Shown here: positions 52,931 through 64,000 of the stretch, one piece after another | Layout of the letters: each line of letters opens with the position of its first letter | Numbering within the stretch: the first letter of the stretch is position 1 | DNA from: Limnanthes douglasii subsp. nivea | Taxonomy: Eukaryota > Streptophyta > Magnoliopsida > Brassicales > Limnanthaceae | Direction of reading: 5' to 3' | NCBI GenBank assembly: GCA_036936605.1 | Contig: JAUPFV010000004.1 | Coordinates: forward strand, 287,846,009-287,910,008 | DNA: 64,000 nt | Made by a program: the position numbers and the translations under genes | Notes under the pieces: model-generated | Seen by the model: the letters and a program-made list of their open reading frames with translations, nothing else | What the model was told of the DNA's origin: nothing | Database searches by the model: none

Positions 52931-53649
52931 CGGTATGGTTGTACAATAGACAACCATATTTTAATAAGGACTTGCGTAACTCATCCATATTCCACGTCAT
53001 AATATATGATTTCATATTTTGTATCTGACGAATCATGGTCTATATCCGTCGAATGCATTCTCAGGGACGGGTCTCTCCAACATATGTATTACGATAAAGA
53101 AAATCTTGGTTACCAATGATATACCATAATATTCTTCAAGCTAAAATCGATAATCATCGTTCATACTATGGCATTCACATATATATCGAGGGTGTATCGC
53201 GTCGGAAGAAACAATGTAACATTTCACAACTCCTCCAAAAAAATAAATCAAAAGGAAATAAAACCTTAGCAAGTTTATGTCTCATAGGAAAAACATCTTG
53301 TAATAGATATGGAATCATCCAAAAGGGCTCCATCAATCCATCAGTGGGTATCAGTTAATATATTATGACGGTGTCAAACGAATTCATATTCATTTTGAGC
53401 CAAGAAAACTCATAAATTAGGTAATGTTGTATGGATGCTGATATGGCTGGAAGTTGACCTATAAATTAATACAGATCAAATATTAGTATTTTCTTAGTCA
53501 TAGAAACTTATATCAATATCTGTAAACAACGATATAGTGTGAAAAATATTTTCCAAAAATGTTCATGGTTTGGTGTGGAAGGCACTAGTTTATATATGCA
53601 CAAGTGAGGTGAGAACATAGTCAGTGAATAGCGGAGCCATAAAGCATGA
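52931..53649. other. Region downstream of the plant-mobile-domain relic
   Basis: No gene recognised. A small palindrome GGTTGTACAATAGACAACC lies at 52937-52955. Confidence 0.4.
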
Positions 53650-54310
53650 AAGCTGATAAAATATCCATGTCCTCAACAACTGAATAAAGTCATAAAACAA
53701 CTAGTACCATGAAATGAAGCTTATCGAATCGCACTGTACAATTGGGTCAATATTATTTGACCTCATTTATACCTTCCCATAAAACTAGAATTCTCAATGA
53801 ACTAGAGATAATCAAGTAAAACAATGTTGTTCGTTTTGTTGGTAAATATGAAACAACCAGATACGAAAAATTGATAGGCTCTGGTGGTACAGATGATACA
53901 AAGATTTGAAGGATGTGAATGGCTCTGATAAGAAATACCACCAAAATTATTCATCAACATTACCAATTGAACAATATTCATACTCATACTATCCTGGTGG
54001 AGATCTTGATCTAATACTGGTAGGTTATAAACCCAATTTTCCGGACATCATCTCCATATATCTATAAATTTAAGAGTATTAAGCAAATAACCCTCAACTG
54101 GAAGACTCGTGATCAAATGGACATCATTCAATGTGAATGCCATCTCCCAAAAATTAAAATAGAAAGACCATGGTGTCGCTCAATGAATACATCAACCAGA
54201 GAGAAATTCATATACCGATATCGTAAATAGTCGATAAATTGACCAAATGATTTATGCATAACTCGATCTTACACTAATTTCTGACTATCTAAATCCAAAA
54301 CAACGTAGGT
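53650..54310 (-). pseudogene. Plant mobile domain (PMD, MAIN/MAIL-type) relic
   Basis: The reverse strand reads, across stops and shifts, FYFNFWEMAFTLNDVHLITSLPVEG at about 54190-54100 (the PMD motif 'THTFH.P.GEMT.TL.DV..LLGL...G', broken in the first part) and, later, RAYQFFVSGCFIFTNKTNNI followed by YLSSLRILVLWEG (53760-53950, usually 'RAYLL.LLG..LF.D.....V...YL..L.D......WG.A.L'). The domain is shared by plant retrotransposon and host MAIN/MAIL proteins. This copy is a decayed fragment with no start or flanking element seen. Confidence 0.6.
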
Positions 54311-56329
54311 TATTGTACAATGCGTAAGTCTATATGGAAGCACGAGGCGGAAAAATCATATATCATATTAATTAATAACAATAAGTCTAAAAAATAAACA
54401 AAAATAAATAAAAATATTTAAATATATACTTATATCATTTTAATAATGTAGTACGCCTCATGAGTTATGTACTTTCGTTATATAGTAGGAACACGAGCTA
54501 TGTACTTTGGGTATATAGTAGGAACATAAGGTAAGGTTTTACAAAGCACGTCGTTAGGGGTATGCATTGTACGGTCGTTTGGTGCAGAACTTGGTATACT
54601 ACTCGATGCTTCTCCTGTTGGGGAATCAGCTCAGTCCCCCTCCAAAACTTCCTTAGTAGTTATGCGCTTATGACTACCCACCTAAAATCTAGATCATGTA
54701 AAACTATCGAGTGATCATCTACATCATGTGTGCTTGAAGAACTAGTTATAATAACTATCTTAAGGCGATACGACATCCTACAACAACAATAAAAACTAAA
54801 GTATCTGCAATTTAACGAGTCTACATATGAAAACAAAAACCAAACTATCACAATGTATACAAATAAAATTTATGAATCATATATCAAAAAAAGGTAATAT
54901 TTTCTAGATAATATGCTAATTATGTATGTTTTTCACTTAAGAGAAATTAATATTCCTCTCGTATTTACTAAGGCCCATCAATAATTGATGAGGTCGAGCA
55001 ATGAACACCTTCACTTTCACTTGGCCTTAGTGATAATTTTTGACGAAACCAGACCCGAACCCAAATCCAGTCTCTCTCAATTCTACCCTCAAATAAACAA
55101 GAAGACGTCCAAAATATATATAAACATCACCCATATACTATGGTATTTGGAATTTTTATGTGGAAAGCATAATCACACACAAACGATCTTATTAAAAGGA
55201 TGCTCCAAAGCGGAAAAGTTAGAAAAAGATGAAGAACAAAATTATAATAAATTATCTTGATTGGTACCCGCTCTCACAAAATATTAGTCGGTTGAGCAAT
55301 GTAAAACCTAATAACATATCCAACATAAGTAAAATTTATAATGTGAGACATAAACATCATACATTGTAGATAAATGGTCAATCTCACATGCAATTTGTTT
55401 AGGCAAAATAAAAGAAAACAACTATGTCGAAAGACATAAGATGACATTTGATGGGTCTTAAGTTATCACTATGTATTTTTTATACAGAAGACATCCATCG
55501 ACATGTTCAAAATTGGGAATAGTACCTACATGACTGCTAGGTATAAAATGTCATTATTTGAATTTTGTTAGGTTATATAAAATAAGTGTAATAGTTTACA
55601 TTGTCTTCATTTTTATTAGTGCATAAAATTTCACCAACTACACTTTAGGTTGGATCGTTTTAGGTTGCTCATGAAATAAAACGGATGCGCATTACTGAAG
55701 GTTATGATAAAATATAGAGAATTAACATTGATTGGTTCAATCGAAAATATATTTCTATATACGACACACATATTATGAAAGTGGTACATAAACATAATGT
55801 TTTAGCAAATATAAGAAAACTATTTTCTTAAAAATGATATGTTATGAATTTCTTGCTGCTTGGAATACGGTTGTGTATTTGGAAAAAAAATTATAGTCAA
55901 ACATAGAGATCGTGAATGATACATTTATAGGTTATCTAAAAATCTTAAGTACACTAAAAAATGAGACTCAAAGCGTATATCAAACCATTTATATATAAAG
56001 ACACTAACCTGATGATATATTGTAAAAACATAATTATTAATAGATAAATTCATTCATCCTTATATATCAAAGTTTAAGCACTTGATGTCAACATGGTTGA
56101 ACTAATTAATTTTTTGTTTATATTATTGCTAAAGGAGGGAATTTATAATTAAAACAACATATAAAGTTGAACTAATTAAACTTCAAACTATCTAGAGTAA
56201 ACTAGACATTTAGCTCAATATTCAACACACGAATATAAAAAAATCATTTGAGAGGTGTAAAGTAATAAATTTCGATACAATATTCTAATGAAGAAATGGG
56301 TAAGGGATCATATCACCGAGACAACCCTT
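54311..56329. other. Intergenic region
   Basis: AT-rich. A 31-bp tandem duplication containing GTATATAGTAGGAACA lies at about 54467-54530. An open frame of 91 codons at 54985-55260 has no recognisable motif. Nothing else seen. Confidence 0.5.
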
Positions 56330-56795
56330 AGTATTATTTTTGGTAAGTCTAAGTTTGATTGGTAACGTTATCGGTGTCAAGTACTTCATCACAATAAAAG
56401 ACACTCCTGTGAGTTACGAGACCAACCCAATAGATTTTTAAGTTGATCGTAGTTGTGAGAGAAAATATGCATAGTGAATAATGACAGCACATGAATAATT
56501 ATCATTTTGGGCCTTGATGGCTCTATTGGCCCAATATATATAAAGATCATGTTTGGTCTATTTACTCGTAACAATAAACACTAATTGGACCCGGTCACCA
56601 TTCGGCCCATAAACTTATTAAACTTCTCATTATCAATATTCCATGTATTCATGGAGAGCTTGTTGAAGTATGAATACAGTTTACTGAAATATTTTGTTGT
56701 TATGCACGGTTGGTTCATAGTCAGCTTTTCAGGTGAGGTAAGTCTCTTTGGATAATGTCGGGTGAAAGAATTTCTCTCATCCGAAGATAAATAAC
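56330..56795. other. Possible LTR relic of copy C (left)
   Basis: A block of about 65 bp near 56340-56410 (TTGATTGGTAACGTTAT and CAATAAAAGACACTCCTG) resembles 63700-63760 (TTGATTGGTAACGTTAT, CAACAAAAGGTGCTTCTG). The two lie on either side of gypsy copy C, as LTRs would. Further similarity is not visible, so this is tentative. Confidence 0.35.
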
Positions 56796-56803
56796 TTATA
56801 TTA

Positions 56804-57040
56804 TGGTAAAAAACATTGTTAGTCCCCTCATGTTTACCACTTGTATCAACATAGTCCCCTTTTTTCACCTCTGCTTAAAACTCATCCCTTTCGTTTTAAT
56901 AATTTGCAAATATAGTCCTCTCGCACATACGAAACCTGAGAGATTGACACATGGCATCAAGTTTTGTTGCAAGATTGGTCCCCCAATTTTTTGGCCAGAA
57001 ATACCTCTGCCCATGCCAAGTAGGATGCCAACTTAGATTT
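56804..57040 (+). repeat. Left TIR arm
   Basis: Aligns with the reverse complement of 58206-58443 at high identity over about 235 bp, including AGTTTTGTTGCAAGATTGGT and ACCACTTGTATCAACATAGT. Confidence 0.92.
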
Positions 57041-57700
57041 GATTTATATTTATGATTTATATTAACATAGATATCAACTCTTAATGCTCGTTTCGGTGCA
57101 TATTTAGTACCACTTGTTTGCTGGTTTGAAAATCTTCATTAACCATCAATCAAAACTTTTGTTTCAATTTAAAAAATCGACCAACAATAAAAATAAATCA
57201 TTTTATTTTAATTAATGTAATCAAATATTGGAATAAATAAAACACAATCAAATATTATATTTTGATTTCGAGTAGTCAAATATTAAAATAATAAAATACA
57301 ACCCAAATGTTATTTTTATTTTAAAATTATTGAATTTCTTAAAAACGCAAATATTATTGGTAATAATTTTGTTTATGTGCTTAAAATAAGATCAGCTTAT
57401 CAATTTTGTACAATTGAATTCGGTTGCTATCGTGTATTTATCTAAAACTACTAATTATTAGCATGAACTACAACAGTATACATACATATAGTGCTCTTTA
57501 TGGACATTTAATATACTTTGCGTAAGTGTATATGATAAAGTACACGAGTGAGTAGATCCTAAATTAAAAAAACTAAATTATTACTTTCTTTAATTTATTT
57601 TCCAAATTTACAGCTAAAGATGATCGATTTTTCTTTGTCGAAATTACTCCGCAATGGACTAAATGTATTTACACTGTTTGACAAATGTCCTCAGAGAGAC
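57041..57700. other. AT-rich internal part of the TIR transposon
   Basis: No ORF. Recurrent TCAAATATTAAAATAA-type blocks (57180-57340) make it repetitive. Confidence 0.5.
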
Positions 57701-57806
57701 TAGAACAAATACGAAAATATCTCACATTTGAGATCAATAGAAGAGTCGACGCATCTACATTGGACAACGAGCCTTTCACTGAACTGGAACCTAACCGTGG
57801 CTAACA

Positions 57807-57995
57807 ATGGCGGGCGATCGATCTTTTGTCCAGAAATTTTTGGAGGAGAAAAACAGCAGTCGTGTAAATGGAGAGTTGTCAGCAATGAATCATGTGAGGA
57901 TTGTAGTTTCGTTCGATGAGAAAAAAATATTATTGGAGACGATGGTGAGGAAGAACAAGGAGTGGGTTTGTGTTAATTGGGTCTTATTTGATTAA
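57807..57995 (+). CDS. Small ORF inside the TIR transposon (hypothetical)
   Basis: 62 codons from ATGGCGGGCG to TAA, starting MAGDRSFVQKFLEEKNSSRV and containing MNHVRIVVSFDEKKILLETM. The base composition is less AT-rich than its surroundings and the start context is good. I recognise no family. A captured gene start is possible, as MULEs often hold such pieces. Overlapping frames on both strands (57728-57919, 57700-57885) are weaker. Confidence 0.3.
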   Translation: MAGDRSFVQKFLEEKNSSRVNGELSAMNHVRIVVSFDEKKILLETMVRKNKEWVCVNWVLFD

Positions 57996-58205
57996 ACGGG
58001 TCACCAGGATAAACGGGGCGGGTTTGGGTTAGACTTTATCGGATTTTTGGATTGAGTTATATTGTAGTGGGCTGGGTTATATTGTATTGAGTTTTGGGGT
58101 TGGGTTTGTTTTAATTGGGTTCGACCCGGTCCGTTTATAAAATTGGTGGGTAAATGGTAACTAGAAATGGTAAATGGTAACTTTTAAGGTAAATTAAAAA
58201 TCTGA

Positions 58206-58443
58206 CTAGCAGCTGAGTAGGCATCGTACTTGACATGGGCACGGGTATTTTGCCCCAAAATTTGAGGGACCAATCTTGCAACAAAACTTGATGCTACGTG
58301 TCAATCTCTCATGCTTCACATGTGCGGAGGAACTATATTTGCAAGTTATTAAAACGAAGGGAATGCGTTTTATGCAGAGGTGAATGAAGGGGACTATGTT
58401 GATACAAGTGGTAAACATGGGGACTAACAATGCTTTTTAGCCA
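58206..58443 (-). repeat. Right TIR arm
   Basis: Reverse complement partner of 56804-57040. Followed by the TSD TTATATTA. Confidence 0.92.
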
Positions 58444-58554
58444 TTATATTACGTTGGTTGCGCTAGCTCTAAGGGTATTTATTGGGATCAGTCTAACTTT
58501 GTTATCTGACAAGGCATTCTGATGGTTTTGAAAATTTCGAGTTACGCAAAGAAA

Positions 58555-58607
58555 GTGTGTTTGTGTGCGCGCGCGTGTGCGTTTGTGTGCGTGTGCGCGT
58601 GTGAGTT
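58555..58607. repeat. GT/GC alternating microsatellite
   Basis: A purine-pyrimidine alternating run (GTGTGCGCGCGCGTGTGCG and on) in an otherwise AT-rich region. Such runs can adopt Z-DNA. Confidence 0.9.
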
Positions 58608-58639
58608 AAATTCAAAGGTACTCGATATTCCAAGGTTGG

Positions 58640-59800
58640 GGAAGACTCCTTTTTTTTCATCCACTAACTTATGATTGAACTCGCTCAGCCATAAAATAAG
58701 GGCTTTTCCAATTCCGGTCAAGTTTCTCCCACTTTTATCTTCGGTATGGATAAATACATTTTTAATCTAAATCAATGATCTTGAACTCTCTCTTTTGTAC
58801 TTTTGATGCATACCCGCTTCTCATGAGGGATTGGTAGAGTTGGCTCTTTGGATACGTTTTCGTCCTATGTTTTTCATTTAAATCAAGCTCGGTGCCTCTA
58901 TTTTCTTCATTTCCCTCGGGGTTATAGTTGGTGACTCTAAAAGGTAAGATCGCGGTCTCTGCTAGGACCACTGCATTCATGCCATACACCAGTGCGAAAG
59001 AATTCTCCCCAATTATAGTTAACGGAGTTGTTTGATAAACCCATACAACCTTTTGTAGATAGTTCGTCCAAATTTCCAAATGCTCCAATCAAATCCTTCT
59101 TCAAACTTTTCAGTATACTTTGCTTAGTCACTTCAATTTGACCGTTTCCCGGTGGATGAAAAATGGTCGATAAATGTTATTTTATCCATCTTTCTTGGAA
59201 AAATGTTTCCAACTCCATATTTTAAAATTTGAGGTAATTAATTAAAATGATCTACTTCAGCATACCAAACCAATAACAGATGTTGGTCAGTATAAAGTTA
59301 ATCACATTTTTTCTATTATCTTGGATAGTGGTTTGGCTTCACCCATACTGAAACGTAATCCACAACCATGATGATATGGTGTGGGTCTCCAATAGTTTTT
59401 AGAAAATTCCTGACCATGTTGATCCCTCACATATCAAAATAAAAACCTTCCCATATTGATTTGAGGGACTCAACTAGGAAATGTATTATATTGGCAAAAC
59501 ACTGACACGGGTCATACCTTTTTACTAATTCATTAAAATCGACAAATATTATAGGCTAATGGAATCATGCTAGCAAGACCATTCGGGTTACAGCTTTATA
59601 CCCACTGTACGTCAAACCTTGTCGACTATAAAGTTCTTTCAAAAAAATACTTGACTCTTCTAGTCTGAGGCAACACAATACAAGCCGACTTAAAGCTCGT
59701 TTGAACAAAGTATGTCCCATAAGGATGAAGCTTTTGATTTTGAACTTCAACCACCGGGAAATGACCCTGTTATATGGGTATGTGTCATTCTCAATGGCGT
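58640..59800 (-). pseudogene. Copy C integrase relic
   Basis: The frame 59088-58762 encodes the C-terminal core (WTNYLQKVVWVYQTTPLTI, then FALVYGMNAVVLAE). Immediately upstream another frame reads FHPPGNGQIEVTKQSILKSL, with the catalytic Glu. A zinc-domain piece (SGYKAVTRMVLLA) ends the frame at 59565. Stops and shifts throughout. The sequence is distinct from elements 1/2 and from copies A/B. Confidence 0.8.
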
Positions 59801-60640
59801 TTAGAATCTCCGATCGTCAATCAGTTACCTCATTCACGCAAATATCACGGTTTTACCATATATTTGTATCTTGTTCTTTGTCGATTGATAGGTGTTCTTG
59901 CAGAGTAACCCACGGCTCAGTTTCTCCGCAAGCTATTGAGTCTAACACGTCAACTGAAGAATTCTCGGCCCTCAGGTTCCGCTCGTACTGAACATTATCA
60001 AACGATAGCACCAAATTCTTAAATAGCTTTAAGTATTTCATTAAATTATCATCCCGAACATTTGTTTGTCCCATGTTATGGTTTACTATAAGTTGATTCG
60101 TTTATTAATCGGACTTTTTTAGCCATGCACACTTAATCTAGCTGAATCCTTACCATTCTGGCCTCATACTCAGCCTCGTTATTTTACGGTTACACACTAA
60201 AACGAATAACTTGGTTCATTATTTCCCCTAAAATGGGATACAAAAAATATTCATGCTCCACATCCTGAAATATATGAACCCACTCCCTATCAGTTCGTAC
60301 TACCCATTTTAGCTCTGACGTCTTCATGGATTGTTTTAGTCCTTCCGCATGATACTATGTGAGGAAATTAATTAAATCTTGTGCTTTGATGGTCGTCATT
60401 TGTTCAAACATGATATCAAAGTCTCCTAACTATATAGAGAGCTTTGTCAATCGCTCAAAAATGTTAGGGTTTTATAAAATATTGCAGAAAGGGAAACATT
60501 ATTCGAACCACAATAATGTAGCCCTGAAAATAAGGCCTCATCTTTCTTGGTGCTACCACCAAAGCCAAAGCCGACTTCTCTAACTGCAGATATCGTGTCT
60601 CCGCCGATAAAAAAATCTTAATTACATATTGAACATACTG
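59801..60640 (-). pseudogene. Copy C RNase H relic
   Basis: Broken frames give WVVRTDREWVHIFQDVE (about 60300-60250) and NNEAEYEARMVRI (about 60190-60150), matching 'RTDG' and 'NNEAEYEALI' motifs of gypsy RNase H. Confidence 0.7.
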
Positions 60641-61500
60641 GAAAATTTTATTCTTCCTTGATCAGAATGACGCCCACGACATAGTCGAATATTGCTGAAT
60701 ATGCATACAAAACCTCCCCCGAAGTTGTCTTGGATAAATTCTATGGGGAAGCCAAATATTGCTTTATGTTCTCAAAAGTATTGTCATGTTTTTTGGTCCG
60801 TTGAAAGTTAGTTTATTTCCTTAAGACTTGCAAAAAAAATGGCATATTTATCTAAAGAGCGTGAGATAAAACAATTTAAGACTGATAGCCTTCTCGTCAG
60901 CATTTTGTACTTCCTTGAATGTTTGAGGTAGCTTCATAGAGTTCAGAGCTTCTAGATGTAATGGGTCGGCTTTAATCTATATCTCGTTGACCATTTACCC
61001 AAGGAACTTCCCAGAACAGACCCCAAAAATACACTTCTCCGGATTAAGCTTTAAGTCCACATTTCTCAGATTCTTGAATATTTCAATCAGACCGACATTG
61101 TGCTTAGAATTTTCACTACTTTTAACCAACCAACATGTCATCTATGTATACATTGAAATTCCTACTGATCTTAGAGACGAACGCCTTATTAATCAATATT
61201 TGGTAAGTAGCTCAAGTGTTCTTTAAGCCAGACGGTATAGCCTTTTAACAATGCAAAACTTGATTTGTTACAAATATTTAGATTTGTTATCCGAAATATG
61301 CATCTGGATCTCATTATAACCATAGTAGAAATCCATAAAGGATAGTAGCTTGTTTCCCGAGGTCGAATCTACTAGCTGGTCCACTCTCGGAATTGGGAAA
61401 AGATTATTCAGACATGAGTTATTCAAGTTCGTAAAATTAACACACATTTTGTCAATTACTATTTCTATTTTTCACCAATATTAGGTTAGTTGTCCACGTG
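60641..61500 (-). pseudogene. Copy C reverse transcriptase relic
   Basis: Motifs in order on the minus strand: a degenerate SNLNNSCLN block near 61400, 'KLLSFMDFYYGYN' near 61340-61300, LINKAFVSKISRN followed by the palm VYIDDMLV (about 61149-61135), and LNPEKCIFGVCSG near 61040-61000. The catalytic YIDD is retained. Many stops. Confidence 0.8.
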
Positions 61501-61909
61501 GTATTTTTTTATTCTCTAATGCACCCTAAACTATCCAACTTATCTACCTCGGCCACTACAGCCTTGAATCTCTCTATGAAAAAATATATTATTCTTTATG
61601 ATAATAGTTTGACGTTTGGGTCTACGGACAACTTGTGGCAAATGATATCTAGCAGAACCCCATTATATTTTCGTTTGACCATGCAAAAACATCCAAATTA
61701 TATACTAAAACACTAACCGCTTTAACAAACCAATGCTAACTTTTAAAATCATTCCCCACAAAACTATGCCCCTCGACATACTCTCTCAGTATAACATAAT
61801 TGAGGGCCTTTGTGGATCGTCCACTACAATGACCCCCACTAGAGGCTCAAAAAATTGTTATTCATCCATCTTTTGTTTTCTTTTTATGGCTTGTATCTTA
61901 ACATATATC

Positions 61910-62330
61910 TGTTTTTATTTTTTAAAGGTCAAGGACGCGACATAGCATTCCCTTGAAACCTCATGATTGCTCTGAACGAGCCCACCCGATATCCTACAAC
62001 ATATGTTCCGCATTGATGTCGAGGCAATGACATTCATTTGATCCAGCCAAAACATGCCAAATATTGCATTGTATACTGTCGGGTGGTCTACCACCATGAA
62101 GAGGACTCCAAAAGTATTTTTAGACTCAGATTTTCTGATAGTTAAATAGTTAAAACCAACAACCTTTCTAACTGAGAGCCTCAAAGTCGAAGGGTTTCAT
62201 TCGGTTGTACATGCTTGGAATAAAATATTAGCTGAACTATCGGTGTCCACATGAACCGTCCTAGTTTTATCCCCTAAAATCAGCGCATTAACAAGACGAT
62301 ATCCTCGTGCGGGCCAACAAAAGTACGAAG
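61910..62330 (-). pseudogene. Copy C aspartic protease relic
   Basis: Reads VHVDTDSSANILF (about 62255-62215; the catalytic Gly of DTG is Asp), then LFMVVDHPTVYNAIFGMFW and NHEVSRECYVASL in the 89-codon frame 62184-61915. Matches the protease region of elements 1/2. Confidence 0.8.
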
Positions 62331-62760
62331 ATCATCATCTTTAAATGCAATTGGTACATATGCAACATGATTCTGGTGTAGTGATGTTCTTCCTTGAAAT
62401 TTTGCTTATGTTCTCCTTACGTGTCTTTTTTTAGATGAGTCAATTATTTCGCCACGAGAAATAGTCAGAAGCCCTAAACCTATAATTAAATCGTCTCCAC
62501 CCAAAACAGTTTCCATGAACATGTTTGTTAGGATCGAAGTCGAGATATTCTCCTCCTGAAATGGTGCTAACCATATGGTGATCCTAGTCTAGGTTCAAAT
62601 ACTTTTTTGTTAAATCACTATGGCCGACAGATAATCGTGTTATTATTTTCTTGATTTGGTATAGTTACGTGAGTTCCTGAATCGCCCGCTTGGGCTGTCC
62701 AAACCCCACTATTGGTACTCCTTGGGGATCCCAACCCGCTACTTCTCACGTACTGATATA
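62331..62760 (-). pseudogene. Copy C gag-protease linker
   Basis: Decayed sequence between the gag tail and the protease. The text near 62330 (VPIAFKDDDLRTFVGPHED-like) resembles the DEDDLRDIAGPHED block of elements 1 and 2. No intact frame. Confidence 0.5.
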
Positions 62761-63300
62761 ATTTTTTATTTTTGGCAAGGCTTTAAATCTCCTCCCTTAA
62801 AGCGATACAATCCGTAGTTAAGTGACCCGCGTCATTTTAAAACTGGAAAATTTTACTACCGCGCTCCTCCCTCGGCATAGTTAATGGTTGAGGAGGTCTA
62901 ACATGAACATTTTCTATATTTTTTTATAAATAGTAGTCGCGCTTTCAATCAAATTTCTATCATCTTCATCTCTGACTGATCCTCCATTTTGAGTTTGATG
63001 GTTTGGATCGACCTTTGATTTTGAATGGTTTGGACCGACCTTGACTGTGGCTTTGATTTGAATGAGTTGGAATTGGAGTTTTCGGAGAAAGGCTGCGACT
63101 CATCAGTGCCCTCAAAGGTTAACAAAAATATCATCACTTCTTTGGTCAGATTAGTCTCTAGTAAGATCCTTTGCCTATATGAAGTGATGATCACGTCTTC
63201 ACAACAATTAGTCAAACTATTTCCATAGTAATGGCTGCAGAGAGTCGAATATTCTTCACTTTCATTAGTTGAGTAAAACAAATAATGACGTCTTTGTCAG
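62761..63300 (-). pseudogene. Copy C gag C-terminal relic
   Basis: A broken frame at 62850-62760 gives DAGHLTTDCIALREEI and LAKNKKLYQYVR, the plant gypsy gag tail. Upstream is a 110-codon frame (63281-62949) rich in Ser, Gln and Lys (FSENSNSNSFKSKPQSRSVQ) like gag linkers. Confidence 0.6.
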
Positions 63301-63599
63301 GTACTCGCGACTTGAGCTAATTTAAATTTCGATATGGACCGTAAGGACCGGTAAAATTCATGTTATCGTCCTCGTATTAATTTTTGTTTCAATGTGAACC
63401 TCCAGCCGTTGTCTGTTTGTTGATGCGACCATCTCGGCATGTCCAACTATCGTGTCCGACAATGTTTCCCATTTCCTTTCGGTCTCAAATGTCATATTCG
63501 CAGCAGTTGGTTATTAACCAATCCAAATCTGTTAGGTTATCCGATCCTACTTGTACAACCTCATTCCCCAGAAGAAGAGACGTACATGTGCGTCTAAAT

Positions 63600-64000
63600 T
63601 TGTCATAACAAAACTATAAGTATATATAAACTAATTCGCAATATAATTTTGAGAATATTTTTTAGATACCGGTTTGGAAAAAACTCACACTATGTTCGCG
63701 ACTGAGTCTAAATTGATTGGTAACGTTATAGTATAAAATACTTTAGAGCAACAAAAGGTGCTTCTGAAAAATTATTGAAGTTCTTTTTTTATCTATGTTA
63801 AAACCATACGAATTGGCTTTAGAATAGATACCATTTTTTTTATATATGGATAGATTATTAACCCTTTGAATGTGTTGCTAAACCAATATATGGTTCCTGG
63901 ATGCGAAATATCATCCATATAATTAAAATTGTGATATGATTACTTATACGATTATACGATGGATAAGGGGCGACAAATTTCAATGCAACAAAAATAAATT
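63600..64000. other. Possible LTR/leader relic of copy C (right)
   Basis: No ORF. 63700-63760 shares the TTGATTGGTAACGTTAT block with 56340-56410. The region should hold the 5' LTR of copy C, but no primer-binding site is readable. Confidence 0.3.

Larger units (their letters stand above)
56804..58443. mobile_element. 1.64-kb TIR transposon (non-autonomous, MULE-like)
   Basis: Inverted repeats of about 235 bp begin TGGTAAAAAACATTGTTAG on the left and TGGCTAAAAAGCATTGTTAG on the right (minus). They are flanked by perfect 8-bp direct repeats TTATATTA (56796-56803 and 58444-58451) that abut the ends. Long TIRs suggest a Mutator-like element, though 8 bp is one short of the usual 9. No transposase is present. 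Confidence 0.88.

Noticed and set aside
54985..55260. 91-codon ORF as a host gene
   Set aside because: No motif, no neighbours and no promoter signal. The length is within chance for this composition.

Overview
This window is AT-rich plant nuclear DNA, most likely from a eudicot. It is built almost entirely of transposable elements nested in one another, and I find no intact host gene. The evidence for a plant is: Ty3/gypsy elements with plant-type gag-protease-RT-RNase H-integrase order and an extra antisense ORF, a Ty1/copia relic, Mutator-like elements (MULEs) with MURA, Ulp1 and OTU genes, a SINE, short GT-AG introns, and captured pieces of plant genes (F-box/LRR and AP-4 beta adaptin).

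Layout. 1-1640: two facing ends of one terminal-inverted-repeat family, each with a TATA-bearing terminus, a leader with a splice donor, and a hairpin array beyond the donor. 2240-4830 plus 15195-15425: an old reverse-strand gypsy relic (copy A), split by a 10.4-kb Tat-like gypsy element (element 1, 4831-15194; 376-bp LTRs, TSD GAGGT). Element 1 carries decayed gag-pol and an antisense gene (11584-14380) with its own TATA box and a 79-bp intron. 16600-18171: copia RT relic interrupted by a solo LTR. 18267-18733: an LTR scrap of the element 1 family. 21600-27860: forward gypsy relic (copy B), an inverted paralogue of copy A, which gained a SINE (25297-25479) and a 320-bp LTR-like insert (25984-26303). 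Copy A serves as the empty site for both.

28085-30200: captured F-box/LRR and AP-4 beta fragments, a roughly 115-bp-arm inverted repeat, and a second piece of the copia LTR. About 30780-41864: a large MULE with convergent genes. A Ulp1-like protease gene lies on + (31560-36287), a MURA transposase on - (40651-37937), and a small acidic ORF between them. Its introns and spacers are packed with a hairpin minisatellite (stem CCTGAGAGTTG, loop TTTG). 43846-44165: OTU-like MULE relic. 45254-52106: a second Tat-like element (element 2, reverse strand, TSD AAAGT) that has lost its whole integrase by internal deletion. 53650-54310: plant-mobile-domain relic. 56804-58443: a 1.64-kb element with roughly 235-bp TIRs and an 8-bp TSD. 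58640-63300: a third old gypsy relic (copy C, reverse strand).

The coding sequences are mostly dead: in-frame stops, frameshifts and lost catalytic residues (Ulp1 Cys to Ser; MURA first Asp to His). The most notable features are the intron-borne hairpin arrays shared in architecture by two unrelated-sequence TIR families, and the conserved spliced antisense gene with its own promoter in the Tat-like elements. Family names come from reading the sequence. No database search was run.
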